Assembly: GCF_000691165.1 (NCBI RefSeq)
Contig: NZ_ASJD01000003.1
Coordinates: 124,001 to 188,000, forward strand
DNA length: 64,000 nt
Direction: 5' to 3'
Origin: Bacillus safensis FO-36b
Lineage (GTDB): Bacteria; Bacillota; Bacilli; Bacillales; Bacillaceae
Shown piece after piece: positions 26,139 to 35,820 of this stretch; position 1 is the stretch's first letter, and each line of letters opens with the position of its first letter. The notes beneath the pieces are model-generated. The model had not been told where the DNA came from, ran no database searches, and saw nothing but the letters and a program-made list of their open reading frames with translations. The position numbers were made by a program, and so were the translations under genes.

Positions 26139-26166
26139 AAGACGTGGATGAGATATCCACGTCTTA
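26139..26166 (+). terminator. Hairpin between dapH and dapL
   Basis: AGACGTGGAT pairs with ATCCACGTCT, a 10-bp stem with a 4-5 nt loop, followed only by a weak T-rich tract (TTATTC). It may be a partial terminator that lowers dapL expression or a processing/stability element. Confidence 0.65.
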
Positions 26167-26195
26167 TTCGTATAGAAGAAAGGAAGTGAGTTCAC

Positions 26196-27326
26196 TTGTT
26201 AAATCGTGAGCAATTAATATCAATTCGAAGAGATTTACACCAAATCCCTGAGCTTGGTTTCCAAGAATTTAAAACTCAAGCGTATCTCATTCAGCACCTT
26301 AGCACCTATTCAAAAGATCGAGTTGAGATTGAAACGTGGCGAACTGGGCTTTTTGTGAAAGTGAAGGGAACAAACCCAACGCGCGTATTTGCTTATCGTG
26401 CAGATATGGACGGTCTGTCTATTCCTGAGGAAACAGGGTATCCATTTGAATCTGTGCATGAAGGAAAGATGCATGCATGTGGACATGACCTTCATATGAC
26501 CATTGCACTTGGTATCATTGATCATTTCGTTCATGAACCGATCAAAGAAGACGTATTATTTATCTTCCAGCCGGCAGAAGAAGGGCCAGGCGGAGCTGAA
26601 CCGATGCTTGCAAGTGATGTATTGAAAAAATGGACACCAGACTTTATTACAGCGCTGCATATCGCACCTGAATATCCTGTTGGAACAATTGCTACGAAGC
26701 CTGGTTTGTTATTTGCCAATACGAGTGAGCTTGTGATTGAGCTTGAAGGAAAAGGCGGACACGCTGCATATCCTCATTTAGCAAATGATATGGTTGTTGC
26801 CGCAAGTGCACTTGTAGGTCAGCTGCAATCGGTCATTTCGCGTAATGTCGATCCCCTTGATAGTGCGGTCATTACAGTCGGTACAATTACCGGTGGAACG
26901 GCTCAAAATATTATTGCGCAGCATGCAAAGCTTGACGGTACCATTCGCACACTATCCCCAGAGTCTATGGACAAGGTGAGAAAGCGAATTGAAGCATTGG
27001 CAAAAGGCGTTGAAATTGGCTACGAATGCAAGGCAACCGTTCAATACCCTTCATCTTATTACGAAGTGGACAATTCAAAGGATTTGACAGAGGAATTTAT
27101 GTCATATGTAGCCGAAGAAGGGCTAGCAAATGTGATTGAATGCAGAGAAGCCATGACAGGAGAAGATTTTGGCTACATGCTGAAAAAATATCCCGGCTTC
27201 ATGTTTTGGTTAGGGGTCGATTCAGAATACGGCCTGCACCATGCAAAGCTCCAGCCTGATGAAAACGCGATTGAAACAGCTGTGAATGTCATGACGGCTT
27301 ATTTTAAAAAGCAAGCTGGGGAATGA
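26196..27326 (+). CDS. dapL: N-acetyldiaminopimelate deacetylase DapL
   Basis: M20-family metallohydrolase removing the acetyl group to give LL-diaminopimelate. The 376-aa product has the metal ligands in [13 protein letters not shown] (Asp), [13 protein letters not shown] (Cys, His, His) and [13 protein letters not shown] (Glu-Glu), a dimerisation lid in the middle (about 175-290), and a late [14 protein letters not shown] metal-site His. TTG start at 26196 behind GGAAGTGAG. Length close to the B. subtilis protein (374 aa). Confidence 0.92.
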   Translation: MLNREQLISIRRDLHQIPELGFQEFKTQAYLIQHLSTYSKDRVEIETWRTGLFVKVKGTNPTRVFAYRADMDGLSIPEETGYPFESVHEGKMHACGHDLHMTIALGIIDHFVHEPIKEDVLFIFQPAEEGPGGAEPMLASDVLKKWTPDFITALHIAPEYPVGTIATKPGLLFANTSELVIELEGKGGHAAYPHLANDMVVAASALVGQLQSVISRNVDPLDSAVITVGTITGGTAQNIIAQHAKLDGTIRTLSPESMDKVRKRIEALAKGVEIGYECKATVQYPSSYYEVDNSKDLTEEFMSYVAEEGLANVIECREAMTGEDFGYMLKKYPGFMFWLGVDSEYGLHHAKLQPDENAIETAVNVMTAYFKKQAGE

Positions 27327-27376
27327 ATAATCGAGCTGCCTCCTGTACACCTTATGAACAGGAGGTGTTCTTGATT

Positions 27377-27619
27377 ATGACAAGAATTGGTGTAGAACAA
27401 TCTTTATCCGATGTAGAAGAACTATTGAAGCAAAAAGGGTATGATGTCGTACGTATTCAAAATGAACAGCAAATGGATCAGTGTGACTGTTATGTCGTCA
27501 CAGGACTAGATTCAAATGTTCTTGGCATTTCAGACACAACAACAAAGGCATCTGTTATTACAGCATCAGGTATGACGGCTGATGAAATTTGCCAAGAAGT
27601 AGAACAGCGTGTTCAATGA
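27377..27619 (+). CDS. ykuS: UPF0180 family protein YkuS
   Basis: Small 80-aa cytosolic protein of the UPF0180 family with an N-terminal VEQSLSDVEELLKQKGYDVV helix-strand and a late SGMTADEICQEV helix; the fold resembles a P-loop-less Rossmann half (PTS IIB-like), without known activity. I chose ATG 27377 behind CAGGAGGTG; the frame is open to 27323 but that part overlaps dapL. B. subtilis YkuS has 81 aa. Confidence 0.85.
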   Translation: MTRIGVEQSLSDVEELLKQKGYDVVRIQNEQQMDQCDCYVVTGLDSNVLGISDTTTKASVITASGMTADEICQEVEQRVQ

Positions 27620-27624
27620 AACAA

Positions 27625-27661
27625 GAAAAAGAACCGGTAGATTATGATCCCGGTTCTTTTT
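27625..27661. terminator. Bidirectional terminator between ykuS and ykuT
   Basis: AAAAGAACCGG pairs with CCGGTTCTTTT, between convergent genes; the ykuT stop lies inside it. Confidence 0.85.
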
Positions 27662-28451
27662 GCTCTTTTTCTATATCGAGTACTTCTTTCATTTTTTTGC
27701 GCAAGATTCGTTCCACTCGCCATTGCTCCATTGTTTCAGTTTTCGCTATGATGCGCAGCACAAGGGAAGAGGAACCGAACGCCTCTACGCCGACAACTTG
27801 AGGACCTTCGATAATTTGAGGAGTTTCCTCTCGTACCTCATCACAGGCAGCTTGGAGGGCTGTGATCATCTGATCCACATTTTCATCCGGTGACAGCTCA
27901 ATATCAACGAGTGCCTGCATCGTCCCTCTTGAATGATTGCTCACATTCAGTATGCTGCGATTTGGAATGAAATGAAGGGTGCCGTCAAAGCTTCGAAGCT
28001 GCGTGGTTCTTAGGCCAATTTGTTCGACGATCCCATCGAAGCCAGCGACCGTTATATATTCTCCTACATCAAATTGTTTTTCCAATAATATAAAGAATCC
28101 AGTCACAATATCACTCACTAACCCTTGAGCGCCAAAGCCGATCGCAAGTCCCACAACGCCCGCACCTGCCAGTAAAGCGGTCGGGTTATAATGAAATAAG
28201 TCGAGGATCATCACAACTAGAATAAAAATCAATAAGTAGGCGAAAATATTTAACGTCAAACTTTGCAGTGTCTGAGCTCTTGATAAAGAGACCTCATGCT
28301 TTTCAGCGAATGTTGAATAGGCGCGCTTAATCATCTTGTTTCCTATGGCTCTGATGATAAAGTAAATGGCAAAGATGGCGACTAGTTTTAGCAAAATCAT
28401 ACTGCTATTGAGGATAATGGAAACCCAATCTACTTGTTGAAATGCTCTCAT
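27642..28451 (-). CDS. ykuT: Small-conductance mechanosensitive channel YkuT (MscS family)
   Basis: Membrane channel that opens on hypo-osmotic stress. The 269-aa product has three membrane segments in the first 130 residues; the pore helix shows the Gly/Ala packing pattern [17 protein letters not shown], followed by the MscS beta domain ([22 protein letters not shown]) and a soluble C-terminal part. ATG at 28451 (AGAAAGG about 11 nt upstream) is preferred over TTG three codons earlier. Same place and direction as in B. subtilis. Confidence 0.87.
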   Translation of the reverse strand: MRAFQQVDWVSIILNSSMILLKLVAIFAIYFIIRAIGNKMIKRAYSTFAEKHEVSLSRAQTLQSLTLNIFAYLLIFILVVMILDLFHYNPTALLAGAGVVGLAIGFGAQGLVSDIVTGFFILLEKQFDVGEYITVAGFDGIVEQIGLRTTQLRSFDGTLHFIPNRSILNVSNHSRGTMQALVDIELSPDENVDQMITALQAACDEVREETPQIIEGPQVVGVEAFGSSSLVLRIIAKTETMEQWRVERILRKKMKEVLDIEKEQKEPGS

Positions 28452-28586
28452 AATCTTCAAAACCTTTCTATGTATGCTCTAAAAGAGAAGCTAATCATTT
28501 GTTCCCTTATGCAAGTCATGTTAAACTTTTGATAAGTAGAGCAGGAATTGTGACAAATCGTTAATTAAATTTATTATTAATTAATA

Positions 28587-28615
28587 TTGACTAAAAATCG
28601 CATAAGTATTATAAT
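28587..28615 (+). promoter_or_regulatory. Sigma-A promoter of ahpA
   Basis: TTGACT (28587-28592), 17-nt spacer, TATAAT (28610-28615). It predicts a leader of about 100 nt before the ahpA start. Confidence 0.8.
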
Positions 28616-28637
28616 TGTAATTGTGAAGTTATTAACT

Positions 28638-28668
28638 AAATGAGAATTTTAAGTTTTGATTCTCATTT
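28638..28668 (+). promoter_or_regulatory. Perfect inverted repeat in the ahpA leader
   Basis: AAATGAGAAT (28638-28647) and ATTCTCATTT (28659-28668), separated by 11 nt and followed by TTATATAC. It lies about 20 nt after the predicted transcription start. It could be an operator for a dimeric repressor or an AU-rich RNA hairpin. Confidence 0.65.
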
Positions 28669-28722
28669 TATATACAGCTAAGAAGACTGTATAAAGATAT
28701 TATTTTTTGGAGGGATTTACAT

Positions 28723-29265
28723 ATGGCAGAGCGTTTTGTAGGAAAACAAGCTCCACGTTTTGAAATGGAAGCAGTACTTGCTAACAAGGAATTTGGTAAA
28801 GTAAGTTTAGAGGAAAACATGAAGAATGACAAATGGACAGTTCTTTTCTTCTATCCAATGGATTTCACATTTGTTTGCCCAACTGAAATTACAGCAATGA
28901 GCGATCGTTATGACGAGTTCGAAGATTTAGATGCAGAAATCATTGGTGTATCTACTGATACAATCCACACGCATCTTGCTTGGATCAATACAGACCGTAA
29001 AGATAATGGTCTAGGTGAATTAAAATACCCGTTAGCTGCTGATACTAACCACACAGTATCTAGAGAATACGGCGTTTTAATTGAAGAAGAAGGAATTGCT
29101 CTTCGCGGTTTATTCATCATTAACCCAGAAGGCGAACTACAATACCAAACAGTATTCCACAACAATATCGGTCGTGATGTAGATGAGACATTACGTGTTC
29201 TTCAAGCATTACAAACTGGTGGACTTTGCCCAGCGAACTGGAAACCTGGTCAAAAAACACTTTAA
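28723..29265 (+). CDS. ahpA: 2-Cys peroxiredoxin AhpA (YkuU)
   Basis: Thiol peroxidase of the AhpC/TSA family, reducing peroxides in the cytosol. The 180-aa product has the peroxidatic Cys52 in FVCPTEI and the resolving Cys169 in GGLCPANW near the C-terminus, so it is a typical 2-Cys enzyme. ATG at 28723 follows GGAGGG. In B. subtilis ykuU was renamed ahpA and matters in biofilms. The thiol protein ykuV follows after a terminator-like hairpin and may serve as partner. Confidence 0.92.
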   Translation: MAERFVGKQAPRFEMEAVLANKEFGKVSLEENMKNDKWTVLFFYPMDFTFVCPTEITAMSDRYDEFEDLDAEIIGVSTDTIHTHLAWINTDRKDNGLGELKYPLAADTNHTVSREYGVLIEEEGIALRGLFIINPEGELQYQTVFHNNIGRDVDETLRVLQALQTGGLCPANWKPGQKTL

Positions 29266-29286
29266 TTGATAACTGAAGAAACAGGA

Positions 29287-29312
29287 GGGTCTAACTGATG
29301 TTAGACCTTTTT
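29287..29312 (+). terminator. Terminator between ahpA and ykuV
   Basis: GGTCTAAC pairs with GTTAGACC across a TGAT loop, followed by T5. Confidence 0.8.
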
Positions 29313-29347
29313 GTTTCGACACATACAATGGATGGAGGCGCTTCATA

Positions 29348-29806
29348 ATGAAATTACGTCAACCAATGCCAGAACTAACTGGTGCAAAAGAATGGTTAAA
29401 TGGAGAAGTAACAAAAGAAGATTTGATTGGTGACAAACCAACATTGATTCATTTCTGGTCAGTCAGCTGTCATCTTTGTAAAGAGGCAATGCCTCAAGTC
29501 AATCAATTCCGTGATGAATACAAGGATCAACTAAACGTTGTGGCAGTTCATATGCCTCGTTCAGAGGATGACCTAGATCTAGAAAAAATCAAAGAAGTTG
29601 CGAAAGAGCATGAAATCACGCAGCCAATCTTTGTGGACAGTGATCATCACTTAACAGAAGCCTTTGAAAACGAATATGTACCGGCATATTATGTATTTGA
29701 TAAAACAGGTGCTTTGCGCCACTTCCAAGCCGGCGGAAGCGGAATGAAAATGCTTGAAAAACGTGTCAATCGAGTGCTTTCTGAGTCTGAAAAGGCTGCA
29801 GAATAA
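29348..29806 (+). CDS. ykuV: Thiol-disulfide oxidoreductase YkuV
   Basis: Thioredoxin-like protein (152 aa) without signal peptide or membrane anchor, thus cytosolic. The redox pair is Cys41-His-Leu-Cys44 in WSVSCHLCKEAMP, and the cis-Pro loop is in EYVPAYYVFD. B. subtilis YkuV is a structure-solved oxidoreductase with this CxxC. ATG at 29348 follows GGAGGCG. Its position behind ahpA suggests that it may recycle the peroxiredoxin, which is inference. Confidence 0.9.
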   Translation: MKLRQPMPELTGAKEWLNGEVTKEDLIGDKPTLIHFWSVSCHLCKEAMPQVNQFRDEYKDQLNVVAVHMPRSEDDLDLEKIKEVAKEHEITQPIFVDSDHHLTEAFENEYVPAYYVFDKTGALRHFQAGGSGMKMLEKRVNRVLSESEKAAE

Positions 29807-29810
29807 GCTT

Positions 29811-29834
29811 TTCCCCCATAAATGGGGGTTTTTT
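29811..29834 (+). terminator. ykuV terminator
   Basis: CCCCCA pairs with TGGGGG across a short ATAA loop, followed by T6. Confidence 0.85.
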
Positions 29835-30287
29835 CATGGACAAAATTAGGAAGCATATGGCTTCGGATGAGTTTTTATGTAGGTGTTATTCCTAAGAAAA
29901 GAGAAAATGAGGGAGTTTATTAAAAAATATCCCTGAAACAAAAAGGTATAACGACCTATTTACATTTTTGTTTTGAAATGAAAATGTAAAGATTTTAACT
30001 TTTTACTATTCAGAACGTTTTTGCACAAAAGAAATTTCAGTTAGGTAAATAACTATATAAATCAAGTAGTATAAGCGTTTATTCAATTTTTTTACAATAT
30101 TTTAAGGTTTGTCAAAAGCCTATAGTGGCAATGAAATGGGTGCCGATTTTTCCTCTTTGGCAAAATTTTAGTTGAAAATACCTATCTGTTAGCAAACTGT
30201 AAAATGATAAAAAAATAGTTGATAAAATTAGTTTTCTAATCTAATATTTACTATAGAATATTTTTTATATGATGAGGGGGAAATCCA
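29835..30287 (+). promoter_or_regulatory. Long AT-rich control region of rok
   Basis: About 450 nt without a gene, very A+T rich, with many A and T tracts such as those a Rok-type protein binds. A sigma-A promoter is visible close to rok: TTGATA (30219-30224), 17 nt, TAATAT (30242-30247). B. subtilis rok represses itself, which this composition would allow. Confidence 0.7.
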
Positions 30288-30860
30288 TTGTTTAATGAGA
30301 GGGAAGCGTTACGTTTACGATTGGAACAATTAAACGAGGCAGAAGTAAAGGTCATCCGTGAATACCAAATTGAGCGAGATGCGATTTATGCAAAATTAAG
30401 AGAATTAGACCGTCAAGGAACAGGTCTAGTGTCAGATACAAAAAAAGAAGTACGTACAGAGAGAAAGACGGATTCACTGCCTGTATTAGCTGAGCTTGCT
30501 GCGCAAGAAATGAGAAGCTACCAGCAGCCGGCACAACCACAATCATCATCTTTAGGAACAGGACAGCTAAACGGTGCGCCTGTAGGTATTCCGGAAGGAT
30601 CGACAAGACGCAGAAGAGGCACAGCTCGTCCTGGCTCTAAGGCAGCGAAGCTTCGTGAAGCTGCGATTAAAACGTTAAAGCGTCATAATGCAGCGATTAA
30701 AAGCTCAGAGCTTCAAAAAGAGATTGAAAAAGAGAGCGGTCTTGAAATCCCAAATATGACAACGTTTATGCAAAGCTTAATTAAAATGTACCCTGAAGTG
30801 AAGAAGCCTTATCGCGGACAGTATATTTTAGAAGGCGACATTCAAACAGAAGACGAATAA
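30288..30860 (+). CDS. rok: Nucleoid-associated repressor Rok
   Basis: DNA-binding protein that silences comK and AT-rich foreign genes and interacts with DnaA. The 190-aa product has an N-terminal coiled coil for oligomerisation (about 1-45), a linker with a basic patch (STRRRRGTARPG, about 105-116), and a C-terminal winged helix (about 120-185) with the minor-groove residues in IPNMTTF and the wing YRGQY. TTG start at 30288 behind GAGGGGG. Very close to the B. subtilis protein in all three parts. A second, shorter homolog lies at 36094-36471. Confidence 0.94.
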   Translation: MFNEREALRLRLEQLNEAEVKVIREYQIERDAIYAKLRELDRQGTGLVSDTKKEVRTERKTDSLPVLAELAAQEMRSYQQPAQPQSSSLGTGQLNGAPVGIPEGSTRRRRGTARPGSKAAKLREAAIKTLKRHNAAIKSSELQKEIEKESGLEIPNMTTFMQSLIKMYPEVKKPYRGQYILEGDIQTEDE

Positions 30861-30862
30861 AT

Positions 30863-30898
30863 AAAAAACTGCTGGGCATAAAAATCCAGCAGTTTTTT
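30863..30898. terminator. Bidirectional terminator between rok and yknT
   Basis: AAAACTGCTGG pairs with CCAGCAGTTTT, between convergent genes. Confidence 0.85.
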
Positions 30899-30908
30899 AT
30901 TTTGAGAA

Positions 30909-31826
30909 TTATTTCTTTTGATCAACTGTATAGACAATTTTGCGTTCCTTGGGCAGGTGATCACGCTGTTTTTTGAAGCTGTCGATTTTGACTGTCATGA
31001 CCTCTCCATTATGCTGCACTGCATCGACTTGTTCCTGAAGTGTTTGAACTTGTTCGTTGAGTTTCTTCAAGATCGGTTCGATTTCTTCTGTCGTTTGCAG
31101 GATGCGGTCTCGTGAGAATGGCTGTGCATTTGTTTGTGCTGACTGGTCAATATCAGCAAAATGAGATGCGATCCATTCTTCGCTTTCTGCTAACTGTTTT
31201 TGATAGCTTGTGAGTGTTTCGTAAAAAATCGCTTCTTTTGCTTTTTCAATTTGCAGTAATTTCTCCTGTGTTTCATAAAAACGCTCTTGAAGATGTCTGA
31301 CGCCTTCCTGTAATACATGGAGCTCTGCGTTTTTATTGCCCAATGTTTGCTGTAGCTTCTCAATCACTGCGGATAAAGTATTTCCTTTTTTCTCCTCTTT
31401 TGCAAGTCGTTTATCTTGATCCTCTATCTGTTCATTTAATTGTTGAGAGATTTCTTTATATTTGACAACTTTCAAATGCAGCCTGTGTTTTTCTTCTGTT
31501 TCTTTTCTTCTATGATAGGTTTCCTTTTGCAGCATCTCATGGAGGAGGACCATTTTATGTAATAATTCTGATTTGCTGTAGGAGAGTTCCTGTATTTTTG
31601 AGGCAGCATCGTGTTGATCATTGGTCATTTCATCCAATTGTTGTTTTAATGTCGTGAAATCCTTTTTCATCTCATGATATTCTTGAGTTAACTTCTTATT
31701 TTTAGAATACGTATATGAGGACTGTAAATCAGAGATCATTTGTTGATATTTGGCAGTTTCAGCTTTTAAGTATAAATTCTCTTGAGATAAATCATGGAAT
31801 AGGGGAGAAGCATGGCGCCTGTTCAT
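30909..31826 (-). CDS. yknT: Sporulation coiled-coil protein YknT (Cse15)
   Basis: A 305-aa soluble protein, almost entirely predicted coiled coil (about 15-280), rich in Gln, Glu and Lys. B. subtilis YknT is a mother-cell (sigma-E) protein of unknown function. Start set at ATG 31826 after AAGGAGGG; an open stretch seven codons longer overlaps that binding site. Convergent with rok and divergent from mobA, as in B. subtilis. Confidence 0.83.
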   Translation of the reverse strand: MNRRHASPLFHDLSQENLYLKAETAKYQQMISDLQSSYTYSKNKKLTQEYHEMKKDFTTLKQQLDEMTNDQHDAASKIQELSYSKSELLHKMVLLHEMLQKETYHRRKETEEKHRLHLKVVKYKEISQQLNEQIEDQDKRLAKEEKKGNTLSAVIEKLQQTLGNKNAELHVLQEGVRHLQERFYETQEKLLQIEKAKEAIFYETLTSYQKQLAESEEWIASHFADIDQSAQTNAQPFSRDRILQTTEEIEPILKKLNEQVQTLQEQVDAVQHNGEVMTVKIDSFKKQRDHLPKERKIVYTVDQKK

Positions 31827-31911
31827 CGATAGACCCTCCTTATTCATGTTACCAATAAAGTATGCGAAAGGAGTGCGATTAGAACAACCATATCAAAGGA
31901 GGACTTAGAGG

Positions 31912-32493
31912 ATGCACGTAGTGAATGTAATTTTAGCTGGAGGAGCTTCCAGACGCTTTGGAGAGCCAAAGGCAAGTCATATGTATCAAGGGAAACCATT
32001 ATATGAGCATGTGAAAGAGCAGCTTTTAGGAGGGCAGACGGTTATCATCAGCCATCCGTCGCTTCTTCCTTTTTTCAAAGCAAGAGGTGAACAAAGTGTG
32101 TGGTTAGATGATGAAGAGGTGCGCGGATGCGGACCGCTTGCCGGCATATACACGGCGATGCAAAAGCAAAAGGCAGAATGGTATTTAGTAACGGCATGTG
32201 ACATGCCTTTCATCCGGAAGGAAACAGCGGAAGTGTTATCGTCTTATTGCAGCGAGCACACAGACGCCATCATTCCGCTTGTTGAGGGCAGATTACAGCC
32301 TTTGTTTGCGCTTTATCACCGCCGCTCTCTTCCGTTTATTCGCGCGTGTTTAAAAGAGAATCAATTAGCCATTAAAGATTTGCTTCAAAAGCTTCAAGTG
32401 CGCATCGTTTCAGAGGAAGAACTGAACGTGACATCAAACGAATTTCGTAATATCAATAAAAGAAGCGATTTACCTGAAAACGGTATGATATGA
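31912..32493 (+). CDS. mobA: Molybdenum cofactor guanylyltransferase MobA
   Basis: Adds GMP to molybdopterin to form the bis-MGD cofactor. The 193-aa product opens with the nucleotidyltransferase loop [14 protein letters not shown] (residues 8-21) and has the metal-binding [11 protein letters not shown] at 31912 follows AAAGGAGG. First gene of a compact six-gene operon (mobA-moeB-moeA-mobB-moaE-moaD) with gaps below 30 nt or overlaps. Confidence 0.9.
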   Translation: MHVVNVILAGGASRRFGEPKASHMYQGKPLYEHVKEQLLGGQTVIISHPSLLPFFKARGEQSVWLDDEEVRGCGPLAGIYTAMQKQKAEWYLVTACDMPFIRKETAEVLSSYCSEHTDAIIPLVEGRLQPLFALYHRRSLPFIRACLKENQLAIKDLLQKLQVRIVSEEELNVTSNEFRNINKRSDLPENGMI

Positions 32494-32522
32494 TACATAA
32501 AAACGGTAAGGAGAGAGCAGCA

Positions 32523-33539
32523 TTGAATGACCGATATTCAAGACAAATCTTGTTCCCTCCGGTTGGGGAAAAAGGACAGCATGGGCTGGCTGAAAGTCAT
32601 GTTCTGATCGTTGGAGCCGGTGCTCTTGGTACCGCCTCTGCGGAAGGACTTGTTCGGTCTGGCATCGGTACGCTTACGATTGTCGATCGTGATTATGTGG
32701 AATTTTCAAATTTACAGCGGCAGCAGCTGTACACGGAACATGATGCAAAGGCACATGTGCCAAAAGCAGCTGCGGCAAAAAAACGTCTCGAGCAGATCAA
32801 TCATGAAGTGACGATTCACGCCCTAATTGAAGATGCAGGGGCGGCGCTGTTAAGGCCGTTATTCCAGAGAGCAGATATCGTCATTGATGCAACAGATAAT
32901 TTTGAGACAAGAATGGTGATGAATGATTTATCACTAGAAACGAAGACGCCGTGGATATATGGCGCTTGTGTGAGCAGTCAGGGGATGTATATGGCCATAT
33001 TGCCGGATAAAACGCCATGTTTATCATGTGTGTTCACGGCAATGCCTGTTGGCGGCTTGACGTGCGACACAGCGGGGATTATTTCACCTGCCGTTCAAAT
33101 GGTTTCTGCTTATCAGCAAACAGAGGCACTCAAATATTTAACAGGTCATGAAGAGCAAATCGAGCGGAAATTTGTCACGTTTGATCTTTGGCAGTCTACA
33201 TCCTTTAAAATGGATTTATCTCGCACGAAGCAGAAAGACTGTCCAACTTGCGGCACGGCAAGAACCTATCCTTATTTACATGACCAGCGTAAAAAATCCA
33301 CGGTGCTTTGTGGACGTGACACCGTTCAAATTGTATCAAAGGATTTAGCAAAACTATCATTTCAGCATATAAAAGAGCGGCTCTCATCTATATGTGAGGT
33401 GGAAGTAAACGACTTCTTAATCCATGTACGCTACGAAAACTACCGAATGGTCTGTTTCAAAGGGGGACGTGCATTAATCCATGGAACAAATGATGAAAAA
33501 GAAGCCAATTCATTACTAGCAAGACTGCTAGGGATATAG
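32523..33539 (+). CDS. moeB: Molybdopterin synthase adenylyltransferase MoeB
   Basis: E1-like enzyme that adenylates the C-terminal glycine of MoaD before sulfur transfer. The 338-aa product has the ATP loop [11 protein letters not shown], the ThiF/MoeB motif [22 protein letters not shown], and two zinc CxxC pairs (PCLSC and CPTC). The first 250 residues are the E1 domain; the last 80 do not carry an obvious rhodanese Cys. TTG start at 32523 behind AAGGAGAG; the frame is open back to 32490, overlapping mobA. Confidence 0.87.
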   Translation: MNDRYSRQILFPPVGEKGQHGLAESHVLIVGAGALGTASAEGLVRSGIGTLTIVDRDYVEFSNLQRQQLYTEHDAKAHVPKAAAAKKRLEQINHEVTIHALIEDAGAALLRPLFQRADIVIDATDNFETRMVMNDLSLETKTPWIYGACVSSQGMYMAILPDKTPCLSCVFTAMPVGGLTCDTAGIISPAVQMVSAYQQTEALKYLTGHEEQIERKFVTFDLWQSTSFKMDLSRTKQKDCPTCGTARTYPYLHDQRKKSTVLCGRDTVQIVSKDLAKLSFQHIKERLSSICEVEVNDFLIHVRYENYRMVCFKGGRALIHGTNDEKEANSLLARLLGI

Positions 33540-33551
33540 GAGTGAAGTGTG

Positions 33552-34826
33552 ATGGAAAGACGGCAGCCAATACAAGTAGAAGAGGCCATAAAGAAAGTCC
33601 ACCAATACGAAAAACATGGAGAAATAGAATGGGTCCCTTTAAAGGACAGCCTTGGACGGTTTATTGCAGAAGATATTTTGGCAGACCATGATGTTCCGGC
33701 ATTTGATCGTTCTCCGTATGATGGCTTTGCACTTCGGGCAGAAGATACAAAAGAAGCATCAAGCGAGCATCCAGTTGAATTCGAAGTCATTGATCATATT
33801 GGTGCAGGAATGGTCTCAGCAAAAACCATCGGTCCCTTTCAGGCCATTCGTATTATGACAGGAGCAAAAATTCCAAATGGCGCAAATGTCGTTATCATGA
33901 TTGAACTGACGAAGACTTTTGAAAAAGGCGGCAAATCATTCATGTCACTGAAAAGACCGCTGAAAAAGGGAGACAATATTTCTCGTCAAGGAGAAGAGGT
34001 ACTCAAAGGAAACGTGATGGTCAACAAAGGAACAGATGTCACTCCTGGCGTCACGGCTCTATTGGCGACATTCGGATATGCGGTAGTGCCAGTTGTCAAA
34101 AAACCGGTGATTGGCATTATCTCAACAGGCACAGAGCTTCTTCAAGTAAGTGATGCCATGGTGGACGGCAAGATTAGAAATAGTAATCTTAGTATGGTCT
34201 ATGCGCAAGTACTTGAGGCCGGAGCTGAGCCGCTTGATTTAGGCGGAGTCTCCGATGACTTTGACAAAAGTTATCATGCAGTAAAAGCAGCCATGAGCAA
34301 GGTAGACATTCTGATCACAACAGGCGGTGTGTCAGTGGGCGATTTTGACTTTCTGCCTGCCATTTATGAAAAACTGGGAGCCAAGGTGCTGTTTAATAAA
34401 GTAGCCATGAGACCTGGAAGTGTGACGACTGTGGCTGCAATGCCAAATGGTCAATTGCTGTTTGGGCTGTCCGGAAATCCTGCTGCCTGTTTTGTGGGCT
34501 TTGAATTATTTGTGAAGCCGATCATCTATAAATGGTATATGAAAGAAAATCCATTTCCCGCTTTTGCTGAGGCGAAACTCACACATGATTTTCCAAAAGC
34601 CAATCCGTTTACTCGTTTTGTCAGGGCTGCCCTTCAATTCACTGGCAGTCACATCAGTGTGACTCCGACAGGTCTTGATAAATCAAGTGCAGTGACCTCT
34701 ATTGCAGAGGCTAATTGTTTCATCGTGCTGCCTGGGGGAACAAGAGGTTTTCAAGCAGGTGATCAAGTTGCTGTTCTGCTGTTTCAGCACAAAGGCGGTG
34801 GTTCCTCGTGCTGGATGACAAATTAA
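33552..34826 (+). CDS. moeA: Molybdopterin molybdenumtransferase MoeA
   Basis: Inserts molybdenum into adenylated molybdopterin. The 424-aa product shows MoeA domains: N-terminal MoeA_N with SPYDGFALRAEDT, the MoCF-binding domain with ISTGTELLQ, TTGGVSVGDFDF and GLSGNPAACFVGFELF, and a C-terminal beta domain. ATG at 33552 (TAGGAGTGA upstream) is preferred over the GTG one codon earlier. The 3' end overlaps mobB by 19 nt. Confidence 0.91.
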   Translation: MERRQPIQVEEAIKKVHQYEKHGEIEWVPLKDSLGRFIAEDILADHDVPAFDRSPYDGFALRAEDTKEASSEHPVEFEVIDHIGAGMVSAKTIGPFQAIRIMTGAKIPNGANVVIMIELTKTFEKGGKSFMSLKRPLKKGDNISRQGEEVLKGNVMVNKGTDVTPGVTALLATFGYAVVPVVKKPVIGIISTGTELLQVSDAMVDGKIRNSNLSMVYAQVLEAGAEPLDLGGVSDDFDKSYHAVKAAMSKVDILITTGGVSVGDFDFLPAIYEKLGAKVLFNKVAMRPGSVTTVAAMPNGQLLFGLSGNPAACFVGFELFVKPIIYKWYMKENPFPAFAEAKLTHDFPKANPFTRFVRAALQFTGSHISVTPTGLDKSSAVTSIAEANCFIVLPGGTRGFQAGDQVAVLLFQHKGGGSSCWMTN

Positions 34827-35332
34827 GCATATTACAGCTGGTCGGTTATCAAAATAGCGGCAAGACCACGTTGATCGAAAAGCTCTGTCAGCTGGCTGAA
34901 CGTGAAGGGCTGAAGCTAGGCTGCTTTAAACACCATGGACATGGCGGGACACCAGATCGTCTTTTCAAAGAAAAAGATACCGATCGATATGTACAAGCAG
35001 GGGCATATGCCGCAGGTGTGGAAGGAGAGGGTGAATTTCACTTTTCGATGCAGCACATCACGTTAGAGCAGTTGCTCAGCATGTGTCAGCATCTTCCGTT
35101 AGACGCAGTGCTCATAGAGGGGTACAAACAGGCGACTTATCGCAAAATCGTTTGTGTAAAGAATGAAGAGGAGCTTATTGACCTTTCAACTCTTTCTAAT
35201 ATACAAGCAGCTATTTATTTTTCTCAAGAGGATCCATTAACCGAAAATTACCCGTTTCCTGTGTTTTCATCTTTTGATAAGCGCGGGATGACATTTGCTT
35301 TTCACTTATTGAAGGGAGGCGGCACGTTTTGA
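34808..35332 (+). CDS. mobB: Molybdopterin-guanine dinucleotide biosynthesis protein MobB
   Basis: P-loop GTP-binding helper of MobA. The 174-aa product has Walker A in GYQNSGKTTLIEK (residues 9-21) and the typical LIEGYK motif. GTG start at 34808 lies within the end of moeA, behind GGCGGTGG, so it is probably translated by coupling. The stop overlaps the moaE start (TTGA). Confidence 0.88.
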   Translation: MLDDKLSILQLVGYQNSGKTTLIEKLCQLAEREGLKLGCFKHHGHGGTPDRLFKEKDTDRYVQAGAYAAGVEGEGEFHFSMQHITLEQLLSMCQHLPLDAVLIEGYKQATYRKIVCVKNEEELIDLSTLSNIQAAIYFSQEDPLTENYPFPVFSSFDKRGMTFAFHLLKGGGTF

Positions 35333-35820
35333 GCGAACTTTTTAAAATAACAAAAACACCGATTGAGGTAAACGAATTGATTCAGCATGTGACAAGACGA
35401 AAGGCAGGAGCGATTACAACGTTTATCGGGACGGTCAGAGAATGGACAAACGGCAAGAAAACATTGCGTTTAACGTACGAAGCATACATACCAATGGCGG
35501 AAAGCATGCTAAGGCAGATTGGACAAGAAATGAAGAATCGGTGGCCTGACACTGAAGCAGCGATTGTGCACCGTATTGGAACACTTGAGATAACGGATAT
35601 TGCTGTTGCGATCGCCGTTTCTTCTCCTCATAGGAAGGCTGCCTACGAAGCCAATGAATATGCTATTGAACGAATCAAGGAAATCGTTCCTATTTGGAAA
35701 AAAGAATATTGGGAAGATGGAGAGGCCTGGATAGGTAATCAGCTTGAAACGGTTTCATATCCAGAAGGTAAACCTAGCCATCTTCAACTTGCAGAGAAAG
35801 AAGGTGATCAGCATGATTAA
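35329..35820 (+). CDS. moaE: Molybdopterin synthase large subunit MoaE
   Basis: Catalytic subunit that converts precursor Z into molybdopterin with sulfur from MoaD. The 163-aa product carries [17 protein letters not shown] near the N-terminus and the catalytic region [24 protein letters not shown] with the active-site lysines. TTG start at 35329, four nt overlap with mobB, behind AGGGAGGCGG. Confidence 0.92.
   Translation: MSELFKITKTPIEVNELIQHVTRRKAGAITTFIGTVREWTNGKKTLRLTYEAYIPMAESMLRQIGQEMKNRWPDTEAAIVHRIGTLEITDIAVAIAVSSPHRKAAYEANEYAIERIKEIVPIWKKEYWEDGEAWIGNQLETVSYPEGKPSHLQLAEKEGDQHD

Noticed and set aside
28609..28627. PerR box at the ahpA promoter
   Set aside because: TTATAAT fits one half-site but the second half does not match at the right spacing.
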